This document shows positions 1 to 5,768 of a stretch of DNA of 5,768 bases, one piece after another (within the stretch, counting starts at the first letter, position 1; each line of letters opens with the position of its first letter). The notes under the pieces are model-generated. The model had not been told where the DNA came from. It saw nothing but the letters and a program-made list of their open reading frames with translations, and searched no databases. A program made the translations under genes and the position numbers. The DNA is from Ruminococcaceae bacterium UBA1244 (GTDB lineage: Bacteria > Bacillota > Clostridia > Oscillospirales > Acutalibacteraceae). Location of the stretch: assembly GCA_002308635.1 (NCBI GenBank), contig DBWG01000071.1, positions 7,583-13,350 of the forward strand, given 5' to 3'.

Positions 1-2643
1 GCAAATCACATGATTGATATTTACATGGTCTATGCAAGTAAAGATAGTGCAACGCCGAATGAGGCGATAGCACAGCATTCACAGCTTCCGCCCGATGAAT
101 TTCCTTTCGGTGCACCCGACCATAACAAGAGATTAGAGCCGAATTATACTAATGGTTCATGGGACGGAACATATACACTTTATCTTGATGTCACGGGAAA
201 GGCGGCTTCTGTCAGCAATTCCACAAAGGCAGACATAATATTTATTTACGATACATCAAACAGCATGGACACACCCGAAAATCCCGATGATTCCAATTCA
301 AAGCGGCGTTATCAGGCGGCTTATGATGCGGTTTCGGACGTTGCGGACGAGCTTTTTTCTTTTAACAAGTCCGGAGAAACTTCTCCCCGTGTAAGAATAG
401 GTATGGTTTCATATGCAAGCACAGCTAAGCTTGAATTTGACTATGTGGACAACATAAACGACTTTAAAAGCGGTTTCGCCTTTGCCGCAAAACAAAAGAC
501 CTATCAGAAAGGCACTTTCGGCGGTACAAACTGGGAGGACGGTATTCAGACGGCACGAAAGCTGTATGATTCTTCACACCGTGAGGATGCGGAGCAGTAT
601 ATTATCTTTGTTTCGGACGGCGAGCCTACAAGCCGTATAACAAAAGGCAGTTGGTACGAGCATTTTGACGCATACGAATATAAAATGTCGAACAACAATA
701 CACAGCCCAATGTCCTGACGGACACGACAACAAACAAACAGTACTATGCATACGGATATGCAAACCTCAGCAACGGACAGTATTACTATACGGGTGTTGA
801 ACACGCCTATACACACTCAAAAGATGATGCAAGGGCGTTTGTAAATGCCGGTGTGAATCTGTACTCAATAGGCATATTCAACGAGGAGTCAACGCTCTGG
901 CAGATGAACACACTTGTAAACTATGCATATACAGGCTTTGATTATCCCGATGTTCAGAACAATAACTATAAATACGCCGGAAATTCTCAGGCACTCCATG
1001 AAACATTCTCGAACCTCGTTCACGATATAACGAAAAATTTCGGATATGGGAATGTTGATATCCGTGACGTTATGACATCAACGACACTCACCGCAGGAGA
1101 GCTTGCCGGACATGCGGCAGATTTCAAATATTACAGGAATACCGCCGGCGGTATTCTTACGGAATGGACTGACGCACCGAAAGCAACATACAACCCCACA
1201 AACAAAACTGTTGAATGGGATATTTCAAAAGCCGGTATGCTTGAACAGAATGTCACTTATACTATCGGCTTTACGGTATGGCCCGATCAGGCTTCATATG
1301 ATGCAATAATGAAACTCAATGCCATGATTGATTCGGGAGTATCACAGTCAGATGCTGACGAATATGCCGCAGAACATTATCCCGATGTTTCGCCGTTCCT
1401 CAGAAAAGACAAATCCGGACGTTACATCATACAGTCAAACGCTGATGCGGAATTGAAGTATGAGAGATTCATAATTGAAAATGACGGTAAGCCGCAGTCT
1501 TTGGGAAAAGAAACAGCCGGATATTCATTTCCCGATATGGAAACTACAAAGTATTATATGACTGTTTCAAAGTGCTGGAATGATCATTTACAGGATACAA
1601 ACAGATTCAAGGCGGTTTATTTTGAGATATTCGAGGATTATGACGAAACCGCCGGTGCAGTAAATACACCCTACGCGGAAATCATGCTTGATGAATCAGA
1701 CGCAGATCCGCACAATCCTTACAGATGGACAAAGCGGATAGAAATATCCCCGGGAATAATAAAAACGGCTCTCAACGGCACAACACCCATTAATGCCGGA
1801 CATTCCTACCGTGTATATGAAACAGGCTACACGGACAAAAACAATGTTTTCCATGATATACACAATCCAGATAACTACACGGATTACCGCTACGAGTTCA
1901 CCAATGAAACGGTTGTTCCGATGCTTTATGACGGTGAGATGAAATATCTGGGCGATACAGACGGTGACGGACAGTTAACGGGTACAAATAATCTTCGTGG
2001 CGGTATCAACCTTTACAAAACAGTTTCCGGACCTGACGGAAACATTATACACACCGATAACGAATATGAATTTATCATTCATCTGACGATACCCGAAAGA
2101 TTTATTACAGGATATGAAAACGGTAAACCTGTATATGATGAAAATGCCTATCCCCTGTGGTACACAGTCTATACAGATACAGACCTTGACGGGAACTTTT
2201 TCGGTGAAACCGATACTGAAAAAGAATGGGGAACGCTTGCAGACGGTGAGCATTTAAAAATCAGGTCAGATCAGATGTTAAGGATAATAAATGTCCCTAT
2301 CGGTACAGTGTATTCATTTGAAGAGGTTAACATTCCGAACGGCTGTACATTTGACCACGGCGAAATAAAAGTAAACGGTCAGACAGTGGCAGATTCACAG
2401 GAGAATAACATTCTGACATATACCACACAGCCCGACACGGCATACGACAACACATTCTATAACCGTGTAAATTATGTCGGCGTAACGCTTCCGCATACCG
2501 GCGGAGCAGGAACAAAATTATATACTTCAGGCGGAAAAACGCTTGTTTGTATAGCAGTCCTGATGCTTTTAATAAATCTCAGACGGAGAAAAACAGGCAT
2601 CGGAACAAATATTTATCCGACAAAGAAAGGAAAGACACAATGA
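1..2643 (+). CDS. VWA-domain pilus tip adhesin, LPHTG-anchored (5' end outside window)
   Basis: Likely adhesive tip pilin of a sortase-built pilus, acting at the cell surface. The frame is open to base 1, and the first ATG (10) has no ribosome site or signal peptide, so the true start lies upstream. Numbering residues from that ATG, a VWA domain spans about 75-345 with a complete MIDAS: Asp81-x-Ser83-x-Ser85, Thr173 in a GGTNWEDG motif, and Asp203 in a VSDGE motif. A Tyr/Asn-rich insertion lies at about 210-275. A beta-sandwich-like module follows (about 345-510). Next is a Cna-B-like module (about 515-635; possible isopeptide Lys521-Asn632 with Glu604 in a YRVYET E-box). A second module (about 664-820) may pair Lys670 with Asn818. 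The sorting signal is LPHTG at 827-831, then a hydrophobic segment at about 843-857 and RRRK. Domain boundaries are estimates. The stop overlaps the next start by 4 nt. The VWA/LPxTG call is firm; tip position is inferred from family knowledge and gene order. Confidence 0.93.
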   Translation, partial: ANHMIDIYMVYASKDSATPNEAIAQHSQLPPDEFPFGAPDHNKRLEPNYTNGSWDGTYTLYLDVTGKAASVSNSTKADIIFIYDTSNSMDTPENPDDSNSKRRYQAAYDAVSDVADELFSFNKSGETSPRVRIGMVSYASTAKLEFDYVDNINDFKSGFAFAAKQKTYQKGTFGGTNWEDGIQTARKLYDSSHREDAEQYIIFVSDGEPTSRITKGSWYEHFDAYEYKMSNNNTQPNVLTDTTTNKQYYAYGYANLSNGQYYYTGVEHAYTHSKDDARAFVNAGVNLYSIGIFNEESTLWQMNTLVNYAYTGFDYPDVQNNNYKYAGNSQALHETFSNLVHDITKNFGYGNVDIRDVMTSTTLTAGELAGHAADFKYYRNTAGGILTEWTDAPKATYNPTNKTVEWDISKAGMLEQNVTYTIGFTVWPDQASYDAIMKLNAMIDSGVSQSDADEYAAEHYPDVSPFLRKDKSGRYIIQSNADAELKYERFIIENDGKPQSLGKETAGYSFPDMETTKYYMTVSKCWNDHLQDTNRFKAVYFEIFEDYDETAGAVNTPYAEIMLDESDADPHNPYRWTKRIEISPGIIKTALNGTTPINAGHSYRVYETGYTDKNNVFHDIHNPDNYTDYRYEFTNETVVPMLYDGEMKYLGDTDGDGQLTGTNNLRGGINLYKTVSGPDGNIIHTDNEYEFIIHLTIPERFITGYENGKPVYDENAYPLWYTVYTDTDLDGNFFGETDTEKEWGTLADGEHLKIRSDQMLRIINVPIGTVYSFEEVNIPNGCTFDHGEIKVNGQTVADSQENNILTYTTQPDTAYDNTFYNRVNYVGVTLPHTGGAGTKLYTSGGKTLVCIAVLMLLINLRRRKTGIGTNIYPTKKGKTQ
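1137..1156. repeat. 20-bp perfect palindrome inside the tip gene
   Basis: GAATACCGCCGGCGGTATTC reads the same on both strands over all 20 bases. As RNA it could fold into an 8-bp stem with a CCGG loop. It lies in the module after the VWA domain and encodes part of RNTAGGIL. Whether it is functional or a by-product of Ala/Gly codon choice is unknown. Confidence 0.6.
2488..2586 (+). other. Cell-wall sorting signal of the tip protein (LPHTG)
   Basis: It codes for LPHTG (2488-2502), a spacer GGAGTKLYTSGGK, a short hydrophobic stretch TLVCIAVLMLLINL and a basic RRRK stop. About 16 further residues follow before the stop codon, longer than the usual tail. The sequence ATACCGGCGG is shared with the same site in the backbone pilin gene. 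Confidence 0.9.
2626..2634 (+). promoter_or_regulatory. Ribosome binding site of the backbone pilin gene
   Basis: AAAGGAAAG sits 5 nt before the ATG at 2640 and decides that start over the in-frame ATG at 2547. It lies inside the last codons of the tip gene and spells the Lys-Gly-Lys part of its cytoplasmic tail. With the ATGA overlap this favours translational coupling of tip and backbone pilin. Confidence 0.8.
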
Positions 2644-4301
2644 AAAAAATTTTTGCAGTTATGGTCACTGTGTTCCTTGCAGTTGTATTCACCGTTCCCG
2701 CATACGCAGTCCCCGAAAGTCCGCCCCATGTTATCACGATAACCAATACGGATTCTTCCGTTATGCATACCTATGAGGCGTACCGCATATTTGAAGGAAA
2801 TCTTGACACTACTGATAACATTCTTTCAAATATCAAATGGAGTGACGGCATTGTTTCAGGTGATTTCCTTGCAGAGCTGAAAGGCATGAGCGAGTTTTCT
2901 TCATGCAATAGTGCAAGGGACGTTGCGAAAGTTTTAGCTTCCTTTGAGAATGATTCTTCGGTGCTTGACGCATTCGCAACCATTACGGGAAAACATCTTG
3001 ATACAGTTGCAGGTACTTCAACGGAAAGTTCCTCTCCCTACAAAATCAATGTGACAGGTGACGGATATTATTTCATCAAGGATAAAAACGACACTGTGAC
3101 CGCTCAGGGCGAAACTTATTCCAAGTATATTCTGAATGTTGTACATGATGTTACCATAGAGGCAAAGGATGACCACCTTGTACCCGAAAAAAACATTATT
3201 GAAAATGATATTCCAGTTTCGACAAATGCCGTATCTGTCGGCGATGAGATAACATTCAGCGTAAAGATAGACATTCCGAAAATGAACGGCTACAAGGCAT
3301 ATACATTCATTATGAATGATACACTTTCAAAAGGTCTTGAATATAAAGCCGTTAAGAGTGTCAGCGTAGGCGGAAAAACACTTGCGGAAAACACTGACTA
3401 TACACTTTCTTCTGTAAAGAATGCTGACGGTACTACATCACTTACAATCACGTTTATTAACTTCATTCAGTACAAGACAATAAGCGGTAAGGTAGAAGTA
3501 AAATATACCGCCGTACTTGACACGGATGCTGTTATCGGCGGAAACGGCAACCCTAATACAGTCAATTTCACCTACTCCAATAATCCGTCTTCAACAGCCA
3601 CAGGCAACGGCGGCGATACAGGCATTACACCCGATTCCGAAACGGTTACTTATACCACATCAATAAACATTCTTAAAGTTGACGGTCAGGATAATACAAA
3701 ACTGCTCAGAGGTGCGAAATTCAGGATCGAGGGCGAAAAACTCAATACTGTCATAACAACGGGTACAAAATTTGAAAAAGCACCCTATACCGCAAAGGAT
3801 AACGAAACAGCCGATGAAGATATATATTATCTTCTTGATGACGGCACTTATACAACAAATGCACCCGAACCCGTACCGGCTGAAAGTTATGTGCTTGTTC
3901 ACTTCACCACGATAACGCCCACCGGCGAAAATGTAGATTTCACAGGCACTACCGACAATTCAGGCAAAACAAACTTTCAGGGGCTGAACTCCGGCACATA
4001 TACCATAACGGAAATTGAAGCTCCGGACGGTTATAACCTGCTTGACAATCCGATAAGCTTTGGTATTAAATGGGATTACGAAAAGGGCTTTTCTGTCGCT
4101 GACAGCGAGCAAAGCGGTGTGACCTATAACGAGGCGGAAAAAACATTCAGTATCACTATTGAAAATAACTCCGGTTCTGTTCTTCCATATACCGGCGGTA
4201 TCGGTACAGTGATCTTTAAAGTTATCGGCGGTATTTTCATAGCCGGTGCGGCTGTCGTTCTGGTTTCTGTCGTGGTATCGGGCAGAAAGAAAAACACCTG
4301 A
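2640..4301 (+). CDS. Major backbone pilin, D2-type isopeptide domain plus SpaA/Cna-B domain, LPYTG-anchored
   Basis: Shaft subunit of the pilus, 553 aa, polymerised by the adjacent sortase. The ATG at 2640 is chosen because it follows AAAGGAAAG at 2626-2634 and opens a clear Sec signal peptide (MKK, hydrophobic core, Ala-Tyr-Ala cleavage near residue 23); an in-frame ATG at 2547 lies inside the tip gene and would bury this signal. Domains: N-terminal D1 (about 28-178); D2 fimbrial isopeptide domain (about 181-340), with Lys184 probably bonded to Asn314 of a YSNNP motif; SpaA/Cna-B D3 (about 342-510), with Lys346, an E-box GTYTITEIEAPDGY carrying Glu458, and Asn509 or Asn510 as partner. LPYTG is at 515-519, then a membrane segment (about 524-546) and an SGRKKNT tail. 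Lys176, in VTIEAK at the D1/D2 border, is the best candidate inter-subunit lysine. Tandem in-frame stops TGA-TAA end the gene. The backbone role is inferred from domain order and neighbours and is well supported. Confidence 0.95.
   Translation: MKKIFAVMVTVFLAVVFTVPAYAVPESPPHVITITNTDSSVMHTYEAYRIFEGNLDTTDNILSNIKWSDGIVSGDFLAELKGMSEFSSCNSARDVAKVLASFENDSSVLDAFATITGKHLDTVAGTSTESSSPYKINVTGDGYYFIKDKNDTVTAQGETYSKYILNVVHDVTIEAKDDHLVPEKNIIENDIPVSTNAVSVGDEITFSVKIDIPKMNGYKAYTFIMNDTLSKGLEYKAVKSVSVGGKTLAENTDYTLSSVKNADGTTSLTITFINFIQYKTISGKVEVKYTAVLDTDAVIGGNGNPNTVNFTYSNNPSSTATGNGGDTGITPDSETVTYTTSINILKVDGQDNTKLLRGAKFRIEGEKLNTVITTGTKFEKAPYTAKDNETADEDIYYLLDDGTYTTNAPEPVPAESYVLVHFTTITPTGENVDFTGTTDNSGKTNFQGLNSGTYTITEIEAPDGYNLLDNPISFGIKWDYEKGFSVADSEQSGVTYNEAEKTFSITIENNSGSVLPYTGGIGTVIFKVIGGIFIAGAAVVLVSVVVSGRKKNT
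4182..4298 (+). other. Cell-wall sorting signal of the backbone pilin (LPYTG)
   Basis: It codes for LPYTG (4182-4196), a hydrophobic membrane segment rich in Val, Ile, Gly and Ala, and the short tail SGRKKNT. The basic tail is of normal length for a sortase substrate. This should be the main substrate of the sortase encoded next. Confidence 0.92.
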
Positions 4302-4311
4302 TAAGTAAATG
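4299..4311 (+). promoter_or_regulatory. Backbone pilin/sortase junction: tandem stops and weakly signalled start
   Basis: The backbone pilin ends with in-frame TGA (4299-4301) and TAA (4302-4304), and the sortase ATG follows at 4309. No GGAG-like site occurs within 15 nt upstream; the nearest purine run is AGAAAGAAAAA at 4284-4294, which is too far away for normal spacing. The sortase start therefore probably relies on ribosomes that have just finished the pilin. That would make less enzyme than structural subunit, but this consequence is inference. Confidence 0.5.
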
Positions 4312-5163
4312 AAAATCAGACTTTCAGTCATTATTTCAATCGTCATACTGCTTTCGGGACTTGCAATATACTTTTATCCCACTGTTGCGGATTACTGGAA
4401 CACCTTCACACAAACCAAAGCTATACAGAGTTATTCAGAAAATGTGGATAATCTGAACCGTGAGGAATATTCAAAGATACTTGATGAAGCAAGGGCGTAC
4501 AATGAGGAGATTGCAAAAAAAGGCATTTGCCGGCATATTTCCGACGAAGAAAAAGCAAAATATAATGCTGTTCTGAATCCCGATGGAAAGGGCATGATGG
4601 CTTATATAGAGATACCGAAAATAAATGTTGTTCTCGGCATTTATCACGGAGCTGATGAAAAAGTGCTGCTGCGCTCGGCAGGTCATATTGAGGGTTCTTC
4701 ACTGCCTGTTGACAGTGAAAGCGCACACTGTATTATATCCGGACACAGAGGACTTCCGAGTGCATCGCTTTTTTCTGAGCTTGACAAGCTTGCAACAGGT
4801 GACAAATTTATGATAAGAACGCTTAACGAGGTGTACACATACGAGGTTGACAGTATAAATATTGTCGAGCCTGATGATATATCATTGCTGAAAATGGAAA
4901 AGGGAAAGAATTATTGTACACTCGTCACCTGTACGCCCTACGGCTCAAACACTCACAGACTGCTTGTCAGAGGACAGATGACAGATACAAAGAATCCGCC
5001 GGAAATTATGATACCTGCGGAAGCCATGCAGATAAAGCCGGTATATATTGCGGCATTTATAGCCGTCCCGATACTTGTTCTTATTGTCCCTGCAGTAATG
5101 ATTTTCAATAAAAAGCCGCATAAACCCGATACCGAAAGGCTGAAAGGAAGCAACAGGACATGA
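4309..5163 (+). CDS. srtC: Class C (pilin-polymerising) sortase
   Basis: Membrane-anchored transpeptidase, 284 aa, that cleaves LPxTG-type signals between Thr and Gly and transfers the acyl chain to a pilin lysine. The sequence shows an N-terminal membrane segment (about 4-24), a barrel beginning near MMAYIEIPKINVVLGIYHG (96-114), His146 in SGHRGLPSASLF, Cys208 in TLVTCTPYG, and Arg217 in HRLLVRG, so the catalytic triad is complete. A second membrane segment (about 244-266) and a basic tail follow, which is the class C topology. The usual class C lid motif Asp-Pro-aromatic is not seen in residues 25-95. Cysteines at 74, 141 and 203 are additional to the catalytic one. The ATG at 4309 begins 7 nt after the backbone pilin stop and lacks a good ribosome site, so expression may depend on re-initiation. 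The substrates are probably the flanking LPYTG and LPHTG proteins. The symbol is generic for the class. Confidence 0.96.
   Translation: MKIRLSVIISIVILLSGLAIYFYPTVADYWNTFTQTKAIQSYSENVDNLNREEYSKILDEARAYNEEIAKKGICRHISDEEKAKYNAVLNPDGKGMMAYIEIPKINVVLGIYHGADEKVLLRSAGHIEGSSLPVDSESAHCIISGHRGLPSASLFSELDKLATGDKFMIRTLNEVYTYEVDSINIVEPDDISLLKMEKGKNYCTLVTCTPYGSNTHRLLVRGQMTDTKNPPEIMIPAEAMQIKPVYIAAFIAVPILVLIVPAVMIFNKKPHKPDTERLKGSNRT
5143..5150 (+). promoter_or_regulatory. Ribosome binding site of the minor pilin gene
   Basis: AAAGGAAG lies 9 nt before the ATG at 5160, inside the 3' end of the sortase gene. It is purine-rich and well spaced. It supports the start that gives a signal peptide and a 4-nt overlap with the sortase stop. 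Confidence 0.75.
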
Positions 5164-5768
5164 AAAAAGCTTTGTTTTATACGGCAGTATGTGCCGTTCT
5201 GGTGATGGTCTGTGTATTTCCCGTATTTGCGGAAACCAATACATCACCCACCGGAAATATAACATTTACAATAACCTCATGCGAAACGGGGAAAAATATC
5301 GGCGGCGGAAGTATAGCCGTATATCGTGTTGCATCCCTTGACGGCAACGGAAATTATATTCCCGAAAATGATTTTTCATCACTGGATATAAATATTAATT
5401 CGCTTGTTTATTCCGATTCGGACTGGTCGGAAACAGCCGAGAATATTTCACTCTATATCAGAAATCATGCACTTACTGATAGGGCGGTTATTGTGAATAT
5501 TGATGAAAACGGCTGTGCTGTGCTTTCGGGTGTAAAAACAGGACTGTATGCCGCCATTCAGAACGAAGCCCCCGACGGTTACGGCTCATTCAGACCTTTT
5601 ATAATTCCCGTTCCGTACAATGACGGCTCGGAGATGAAATACAATTTTGATGCAAAGCCGAAAGGTACTGTAAAACTCCCCGACGGAATATGCACCGTAA
5701 CATTTCCGTTTATCAGAAAGACTGTTAAAGGCACCGACAAAACAGTAAATACAGAGTTCCGGTTCAGA
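5160..5768 (+). CDS. Minor/accessory pilin subunit (3' end outside window)
   Basis: Start of a secreted pilin-like protein; 203 codons are visible with no stop. The ATG at 5160 overlaps the sortase stop (ATGA) and follows AAAGGAAG at 5143-5150. A Sec signal peptide (MKK, hydrophobic core, Val-Phe-Ala end near residue 24) is clear. Residues about 32-167 form a Cna-B-like module: SIAVYRVASLDGNGNY near 51-66 and GLYAAIQNEAPDGYG at 128-142, where the E-box glutamate position reads Gln134, so a normal isopeptide bond there is doubtful. From about 178 on, FPFIRKTVKG (182-191) followed by Thr-Glu-Phe-Arg-Phe looks like the opening of an FctA-type pilin domain, with Lys187 as possible isopeptide lysine. 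Cysteines occur at 41, 119 and 178. An LPxTG anchor is expected beyond the window but cannot be seen. Whether it is a basal, intermediate or second shaft subunit cannot be decided from this fragment. Confidence 0.88.
   Translation, partial: MKKALFYTAVCAVLVMVCVFPVFAETNTSPTGNITFTITSCETGKNIGGGSIAVYRVASLDGNGNYIPENDFSSLDININSLVYSDSDWSETAENISLYIRNHALTDRAVIVNIDENGCAVLSGVKTGLYAAIQNEAPDGYGSFRPFIIPVPYNDGSEMKYNFDAKPKGTVKLPDGICTVTFPFIRKTVKGTDKTVNTEFRFR

Noticed and set aside
10..12. ATG at 10 as the start of the tip protein
   Set aside because: The frame is open back to base 1, there is no ribosome site, and no signal peptide follows, although the protein has a cell-wall sorting signal. The gene is cut by the window edge.
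1954..1989. Dockerin domain in the tip protein
   Set aside because: Only a single calcium-loop-like string is present, without the paired second loop and helices of a dockerin, and it lies between beta-rich modules.
2547..2639. ATG at 2547 as start of the backbone pilin
   Set aside because: It would add 31 charged residues ahead of a clear Sec signal peptide and lies deep in the tip gene. The ATG at 2640 has the ribosome site.
2803..2836. TTGACA-started promoter inside the backbone pilin gene
   Set aside because: No acceptable -10 hexamer occurs at 16-18 nt spacing; the nearest candidate is 22 nt away.
4302..4308. Terminator between backbone pilin and sortase
   Set aside because: The gap is only 7 nt and has no GC stem or T-run, so the genes are read as one transcript.
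3960..4346. 128-codon reverse-strand open frame
   Set aside because: It lies opposite the well-supported SpaA domain and sorting signal of the backbone pilin and shows no recognisable motif or ribosome site. It is a shadow of the coding strand.
4847..4880. TTGACA-started promoter in the 3' half of the sortase gene
   Set aside because: The only -10-like string (TGATAT) is 22 nt away, which is too far.
4945..5265. 106-codon reverse-strand open frame across the sortase/minor pilin junction
   Set aside because: It runs antisense to two real genes and has no recognisable protein features.

Overview
The window carries part of a sortase-assembled (covalent, Gram-positive type) pilus operon, all on the + strand. 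It holds a 5'-truncated VWA-domain tip adhesin (1-2643), a complete major backbone pilin (2640-4301), a complete class C pilin sortase (4309-5163) and a 3'-truncated second minor pilin (5160-5768). LPxTG anchors, membrane-anchored sortase and Sec signal peptides indicate a Gram-positive Firmicute. Moderate-to-low GC by eye and the domain style (VWA followed by Cna-B-like modules, D2 plus SpaA backbone, a minor pilin with a Val-Tyr-Arg-Val-Ala N-terminal module) resemble gut Clostridia, most likely Oscillospirales/Ruminococcus-like. This placement is inferred from protein style and is not proven.

Layout: there is no non-coding stretch longer than 7 bases between genes. The tip and backbone genes overlap by 4 nt (ATGA at 2640-2643), as do the sortase and last pilin genes (ATGA at 5160-5163). 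The backbone and sortase genes are separated by 7 nt. The genes must therefore be co-transcribed, and two of the three junctions look translationally coupled. No classical promoter region or terminator lies in the window, so the operon begins upstream and continues downstream.

How the genes work together: the tip, backbone and minor pilins are exported by Sec and held in the membrane by a C-terminal hydrophobic segment and basic tail. The sortase (His146, Cys208, Arg217) would cleave the LPYTG of the backbone pilin and join it to a lysine of the next subunit; Lys176 is the best candidate. The LPHTG-bearing VWA protein, which should be joined last and has no obvious need for an acceptor lysine, would cap the fibre. 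Intramolecular Lys-Asn isopeptide bonds can be predicted in several domains of the tip and backbone.

The overall system is a known type. The points most worth a second look are the lack of the D-P-aromatic lid motif in the class C sortase and its extra cysteines, two EF-hand/dockerin-like calcium-loop sequences in the tip stalk, a 20-bp perfect palindrome inside the tip gene, a non-canonical pilin lysine motif, and a minor pilin whose E-box glutamate is replaced by Gln and which carries three cysteines.
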